Source: Lentisphaerota bacterium (GTDB taxonomy: Bacteria; Verrucomicrobiota; Kiritimatiellia; RFP12; UBA3636). From it: 9,496 nucleotides of DNA. Made by a program: the position numbers and the translations under genes. Below are positions 6,546 through 9,496 of this stretch, piece after piece. The notes under the pieces are model-generated. The model was not told the DNA's origin. It saw nothing but the letters and a program-made list of their open reading frames with translations, and searched no databases. Position 1 is the first letter of the stretch. The number at the start of each line of letters is the position of its first letter. The stretch covers positions 1 through 9,496 of the forward strand of contig JAAZAI010000472.1 in NCBI GenBank assembly GCA_012514445.1, in the 5' to 3' direction.

Positions 6546-6803
6546 CTACTCCGCGGCCTTGGCCGCGATCTTCTCGCGGCGCAGCAGACTGCGGACGGTC
6601 TCGCTGAGCTGGGCGCCCGTGCCCTTCCAGTACTCGATGCGCTCGACGTTGATCCCGAAGTTCTTGCCGGTCTTCTTCGGATCATACCAGCCCAGCAGCT
6701 CGATGAAGCGGCCGTCTCGGGGGAAGCGGGTGTCGGTCGCGACGATTCGGAAGCAATTGTCGCGGTTTGCGCCCGTGCGTGTCATTCTTACTTTTACAGA
6801 CAT
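6546..6803 (-). CDS. rpsP: 30S ribosomal protein S16
   Basis: S16 is an early assembly protein of the small ribosomal subunit. The 85-residue protein begins MSVKVRMTRTGANRDNCFR and contains RIVATDTRFPRDGRFIELLGWYDP, the core of the family. The length is typical. I chose the ATG at 6803 because GAGGAAT lies just upstream and because the family starts at this MSVKVR segment; the longer frame from 6848 adds 15 unrelated residues. It is the first gene of the rpsP-trmD-rplS cluster. I could not assign a convincing promoter in the AT-rich 80 nt between it and the tRNA-Cys terminator. Confidence 0.97.
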   Translation of the reverse strand: MSVKVRMTRTGANRDNCFRIVATDTRFPRDGRFIELLGWYDPKKTGKNFGINVERIEYWKGTGAQLSETVRSLLRREKIAAKAAE

Positions 6804-6889
6804 GGATTCCTCATTCTCTGTGACAAACGAATCAAAAAGAGCGATCATTTTCGCATATGGGACGGGAAAAATCCAGCGAAAAAACGTCT

Positions 6890-6917
6890 AAAGAAAAACG
6901 GCCTGCAAGCAGGCCGT
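6890..6917 (-). terminator. Intrinsic terminator of tRNA-Cys
   Basis: On the minus strand ACGGCCTGC and GCAGGCCGT (6917-6909 and 6906-6898) form a 9-bp GC-rich stem around two bases, followed by TTTTTCTTT. It begins 4 nt past the encoded CCA of the tRNA. It should separate the tRNA transcript from rpsP. Confidence 0.85.
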
Positions 6918-6921
6918 AAAA

Positions 6922-6995
6922 TGGAGGCGTGAAGCGGAGTCGAACCGCTCTGAAAGGATTTGCAGTCCTCTGCCTAACCGATTGGCTATCACGCC
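6922..6995 (-). tRNA. tRNA-Cys (anticodon GCA)
   Basis: A complete cloverleaf on the minus strand. The acceptor stem is GGCGTGA paired with TCACGCC. The D-arm is GCCAATCGGTTAGGC, the anticodon loop is CTGCAAA with anticodon GCA, and the T-arm is GCGGTTCGACTCCGC. The base at position 73 is U, an identity element for cysteinyl-tRNA synthetase. CCA is encoded in the gene (6924-6922). It is single, with its own promoter upstream and terminator downstream, and there is no sign of an integration site such as a duplicated 3' end. Confidence 0.97.
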
Positions 6996-7014
6996 TTGTT
7001 GAAAAGACGCAGGC

Positions 7015-7044
7015 AATGTAGCACAATGACACCGCGTCTGTCAA
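7015..7044 (-). promoter_or_regulatory. Promoter of tRNA-Cys
   Basis: On the minus strand a perfect -35 TTGACA (7044-7039), an 18-nt spacer and a -10 TACATT (7020-7015, 4 of 6) lie just upstream of the tRNA, whose first base is at 6995. The predicted start near 7008 leaves a short 5' leader to be trimmed by RNase P. The -35 begins 12 nt beyond the stop codon of the preceding gene. Confidence 0.75.
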
Positions 7045-7056
7045 GAAGTCCTGGAC

Positions 7057-7686
7057 TTACGCATCGGGCGCGTCGTCGTCGGCGTCCCCGGGCGCCGGAG
7101 GCGTCGCCGCTCCGGGGCGGAAGGGCTGCGGGATGCCGAAGGCGAGCAGGCCGAGCGTCTGCTCGAGGACCGTTCCGAGTCCGTACGCCTCGGCGGCGTT
7201 GAGGAGGATCCGGATGCGCGTGGCGGGCTCCGAGCCGGCCTTGGGGCGGCGGGAGACCTCGAGGGCGTGTCCGCGGCATGGCTCCGTCTGGAAGGCGAGG
7301 GTGATGATCGTGGTGGTGGCCCGGCTGTCGTGGTAGAGCCCCTTGCCCTCGGCGATGCTCGGCGAGACGCCCTTGAGAACGGGGATCATCTGGCAGAGGT
7401 CGCCGAAGTTGAGCTTGACGGTGACGCGGTTGGTCCAGTCGAAGGTGGCGTGCTGGCGGTTGCCCTGTTCGTTGGAGCCGGTGGCGACGCTCTTCTGCTG
7501 GGCGAGGGTCATGAAGACCACGCCGTCGCGGTCGCCCGTGGCGGGGATGGCCTCGAAGCGCACGGCGCTGCCGGTGCCCTTGCCGTTGGCGTGGTAGAAG
7601 GAGAGCTTGGGCCGGTAGTTGTGCGGCTGCGCGGCGTCCGTGTTGTTGTCCTGCGTGGATGTCCGATCGTTTGTGGTGCTGTTCAT
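7057..7686 (-). CDS. Putative Whirly/PurA-like ssDNA-binding protein
   Basis: No standard name is recognised. The 209-residue protein has a low-complexity N-terminus (1-24, rich in T, N, D, Q), a compact core (about 25-188) and a Pro/Ala linker ending in the acidic tail PGDADDDAPDA. The core order is: KLSFYHANGKGTGSAVRFEA (28-46), a strand containing GVVFMTLA (55-62), FDWTNRVTVKLNFGDLCQMI (82-101), LYHDS (117-121), a strand near TTIITLAF (125-132), and a C-terminal helix (162-181). By eye this follows the plant Whirly fold: a K/N-GK strand, YDW...V.L...E(I), FHD, then a C-terminal helix. An acidic tail is typical of ssDNA-binding proteins such as SSB. I infer nucleic-acid binding; this is not proven. 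The start at 7686 is set by AGGAGG 6 nt upstream; longer frames lack a ribosome site. The 5' region carries repeats and hairpins. Confidence 0.6.
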   Translation of the reverse strand: MNSTTNDRTSTQDNNTDAAQPHNYRPKLSFYHANGKGTGSAVRFEAIPATGDRDGVVFMTLAQQKSVATGSNEQGNRQHATFDWTNRVTVKLNFGDLCQMIPVLKGVSPSIAEGKGLYHDSRATTTIITLAFQTEPCRGHALEVSRRPKAGSEPATRIRILLNAAEAYGLGTVLEQTLGLLAFGIPQPFRPGAATPPAPGDADDDAPDA

Positions 7687-7774
7687 GGCTGCCTCCTGTG
7701 TTTTGTTCGTTTTTTTCGCGGGGCCCGATGCCCCTTGAAAACGACACCAGCCTAGCAGAAGGCGGCGGCGGACG

Positions 7775-7797
7775 TGTCGCCCGGCGGGCGACATTTT
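7775..7797. promoter_or_regulatory. Inverted repeat upstream of the Whirly-like gene
   Basis: TGTCGCCC (7775-7782) and GGGCGACA (7786-7793) form a perfect 8-bp inverted repeat around GGC, followed on the plus strand by TTTT. It lies about 90-110 nt upstream of the gene starting at 7686. It could be an operator, or a terminator for plus-strand transcripts, but no plus-strand gene is present there. Confidence 0.45.
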
Positions 7798-7857
7798 CAG
7801 CGGCACTCCTGGGAACGCGAGGCTCCGCACTCGCCGCGTGGGAAAGGGCGAATCCAT

Positions 7858-7895
7858 GTCGACAAAGCTCTCGCGACAAAGTTCGCGACAAAGTT
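7858..7895. repeat. Tandem 12-nt repeats with a degenerate third copy
   Basis: CGCGACAAAGTT occurs twice without a gap (7872-7883 and 7884-7895). A diverged copy, GTCGACAAAGCT, lies at 7858-7869, offset by two bases. All three share CGACAAAG and are spaced about one helical turn plus apart. They sit between two minus-strand genes, 170-210 nt upstream of the Whirly-like start, and look like a protein-binding array or recombination-prone repeat. Confidence 0.7.
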
Positions 7896-7933
7896 GCCTG
7901 ACCTCTGCTGAGCAGGCCCGGCAGAGGTCAGGC
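7896..7933 (-). terminator. 13-bp perfect hairpin overlapping the stop codon of the HTH-like gene
   Basis: GCCTGACCTCTGC (7896-7908) and GCAGAGGTCAGGC (7921-7933) pair perfectly around a 12-nt loop. The minus-strand gene's TGA (7930-7928) lies within the stem. Beyond it on the minus strand comes AACTTTGTCGCG rather than a clean T-run, so it may be a processing or stabilising hairpin rather than a classical terminator. Confidence 0.5.
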
Positions 7934-8437
7934 GTTCAGGAGCGGCTGGCCGAACTCGTAGAGCGCGTCGTTGACTTGCAGGATGTCGTAGACCTTCCGT
8001 TCGAGGAAGAAGCGGACGATGAGGTCGAAGGGCGCGCTGCGCGAGAGGGCGTAGCCGGCGGATTCGAGCAGCGCCGCGGTCTGGTCGGGCGAGAGGCGCA
8101 GGGCGAGGGCGAAGGCGACGACGGTCGTCTTGCGCGGCTGGTAGGCGGGGTCGCTGCGGATCTTGGAGAAGAGCTTGCGGTCGACGTGGGCGCGCTTGTA
8201 GACTTCGACTTCCCCGAGGCCGCTCTCGCGGATGTGCCGGAGCAGGCGGCGCGAGAACGGGAGGTCCGCGTGGGCGAGGTAGCCGGCCAGGCCGGGCGGC
8301 GGCTCGCCCACGGCGGGCGGGACGTCGTGCGCGGCGGCTTCGAGGTAGGTGCGCAACGCCTCCCTCGCCTCCAGGCTCCGGGGGATGCGCGGACGATCGG
8401 GTTCAGCCGTGGGTTCCATGGGTTGAAAGGTTAGCAT
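7928..8437 (-). CDS. Stand-alone HTH-like helical domain protein, related to the C-terminal domain of some macrodomain proteins
   Basis: No name is recognised. The first ~55 of 169 residues are Pro-, Ala- and Glu-rich and probably flexible. Residues about 58-168 form a conserved, mostly helical domain: FSRRLLRHI, EVYKRAHVDRKLFSKIRSD (78-96), the stretch TTVVAFALALRLSPDQT (104-120), LLESAGYALS (123-132), FDLIVRFFLER (137-147), and YDILQVNDALYEFGQPLL. From memory, the same order (VYK.A.VDRKLFSKIRS ... AGYALS.SS.FDLII ... YDI..IN.AL..F.QPLL) occurs in Firmicutes, often fused to an ADP-ribose-binding macrodomain. The segment DRKLFSKIRS followed by a second helix resembles an XRE-type helix-turn-helix, so DNA binding is possible. 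Either ATG 8437 or ATG 8419 could be the start, and neither has a good ribosome site. The gene is divergent from leuA, with 303 nt between them. Confidence 0.7.
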   Translation of the reverse strand: MLTFQPMEPTAEPDRPRIPRSLEAREALRTYLEAAAHDVPPAVGEPPPGLAGYLAHADLPFSRRLLRHIRESGLGEVEVYKRAHVDRKLFSKIRSDPAYQPRKTTVVAFALALRLSPDQTAALLESAGYALSRSAPFDLIVRFFLERKVYDILQVNDALYEFGQPLLNA

Positions 8438-8530
8438 GAACGCGGCTTTTCAGGCAAGTGGCGGCACTATCAATTTGCGCCTAAAAAATAGTCTTGCGCG
8501 GCGGGGCGGGAATATGGCAACATTCAGGGC

Positions 8531-8611
8531 ATGAGATCACAGGCAATTCAAACATCCTTCCGACTTACGAGCCTCGCCTTGCGCCGCCGCGGGGTTCTTT
8601 CCTTTGCGTAA
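8531..8611 (+). CDS. Candidate 26-residue leader peptide of leuA
   Basis: ATG at 8531 to TAA at 8609-8611 encodes MRSQAIQTSFRLTSLALRRR and then GVLSFA. Four of 26 codons are leucine (CTT, CTC, TTG, CTT). Three of these lie within six codons, just before a run of three CGC arginine codons. The ORF precedes a terminator and overlaps a segment that can pair with it, the usual layout of an attenuation leader. A 6-codon ORF from 8514 (ATG to TGA 8532-8534) overlaps its ATG as ATGA. It has GGGGCGGGA in front, so the leader ORF may be translated by coupling. The leucine codons are not consecutive and the leader's own ribosome site (AGGG) is very close to the ATG, which lowers confidence. Confidence 0.5.
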   Translation: MRSQAIQTSFRLTSLALRRRGVLSFA

Positions 8612-8660
8612 TCGAGAAGACTGGTTTTAGGAATTGCGCGTTGAAGCAGAAGCCCCGCGG
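8587..8660 (+). promoter_or_regulatory. Predicted antiterminator pairing in the leuA leader
   Basis: CCGCGGGG (8587-8594, inside the leader ORF just after the leucine codons) is an exact complement of CCCCGCGG (8653-8660), the 5' arm of the terminator. A G-U and an A-U pair extend it to 10. The two foldings exclude each other. A ribosome stalled at the leucine codons leaves 8587-8594 free to pair and blocks termination. A ribosome reaching TAA at 8609 covers it and lets the terminator form. Confidence 0.55.
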
Positions 8661-8693
8661 ACATCGTCAGGATGCCGGGGGCTTTTTCTTTTT
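8650..8693 (+). terminator. Attenuator terminator upstream of leuA
   Basis: Fourteen base pairs form between AAGCCCC/CGG/CATC (8650-8665, with G8657 and A8661 bulged) and GATG/CCG/GGGGCTT (8671-8684) around the 5-nt loop GTCAG. TTTTTCTTTTT follows directly. It is the strongest terminator in the window and it points toward leuA, whose ATG lies 47 nt beyond it, so it must be conditional if leuA is expressed from this leader. Confidence 0.88.
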
Positions 8694-8740
8694 CCATTCA
8701 CTTATCCACGGATTCAATTGAGAACACAGGAGACGACACC

Positions 8741-9496
<756 letters not shown>

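Noticed and set aside
5675..6607. 310-codon plus-strand frame
   Set aside because: Shadow of trmD; trmD has full family motifs on the other strand.
6922..6995. tRNA-Cys as an attachment site for a mobile element
   Set aside because: No duplicated tRNA 3' end and no integrase in the window; downstream genes are core ribosomal genes.
6989..7891. 300-codon minus-strand frame through the Whirly-like gene and into the tRNA
   Set aside because: Different frame from the gene with AGGAGG; it runs through the tRNA promoter into the tRNA 5' end and is low complexity.
8440..8513. Promoters for leuA and for the divergent HTH-like gene
   Set aside because: AT-rich stretches such as TATCAA, TAAAAA and TAGTCT exist, but none has a -35 at suitable spacing; I could not choose one.
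8702..8710. DnaA-box-like TTATCCACG
   Set aside because: One near-match (8 of 9) with no cluster, no AT-rich unwinding element and no dnaA nearby; likely chance.
8494..8721. 75-codon plus-strand frame upstream of leuA
   Set aside because: It reads through the terminator; its FFFF run is simply the T-tract. The 26-codon frame at 8531 fits the leader better.
8438..8740. T-box or other amino-acid riboswitch before leuA
   Set aside because: No T-box sequence or specifier loop is visible; the peptide-attenuator reading explains the complementarity and terminator.

Overview
This is a GC-rich bacterial chromosome segment, probably from the PVC superphylum (Verrucomicrobiota, Kiritimatiellota, Lentisphaerota or Chlamydiota). 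The best evidence is the ribosomal block on the minus strand, rpsP-trmD-rplS-rnhB. It lacks rimM, which is the arrangement I recall from Chlamydiae, and S16 and TrmD show matching lineage-type residues. The phylum is an inference. I see no phage, transposase, CRISPR array or known defence operon, so most of the window is ordinary core and accessory genome. The less described parts are small genes and control elements.

Layout. 1-499 (minus) is the N-terminal part of an NqrF-like ferredoxin/flavin reductase. It is expressed from a promoter so close to the ATG that the mRNA should be leaderless. A divergent promoter of the same design drives an exported SGNH/GDSL hydrolase (664-1476) and a major facilitator transporter (1510-2718). 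A convergent spacer at 2719-2835 holds hairpins and a 29-nt imperfect direct repeat. On the minus strand, read from high to low coordinates, come tRNA-Cys (own promoter and terminator), rpsP, trmD, rplS, a terminator, rnhB, a family 2 glycosyltransferase, and a ferredoxin-nitroreductase fusion.

Upstream of tRNA-Cys are two uncharacterised minus-strand genes. One (7057-7686) looks like a Whirly/PurA-type ssDNA-binding protein with an acidic tail. The other (7928-8437) is a free-standing version of a helical, HTH-like domain that I recall from the C-terminus of macrodomain proteins. Between them are a 13-bp perfect hairpin, tandem 12-nt repeats and a second inverted repeat.

The right end starts leuA (8741 onward, plus strand, cut by the window end). 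Its leader contains a 26-codon ORF with spaced leucine codons, an 8-nt segment in that ORF complementary to the 5' arm of a strong terminator, and the terminator itself. This geometry predicts ribosome-mediated leucine attenuation and is the most testable regulatory system in the window.
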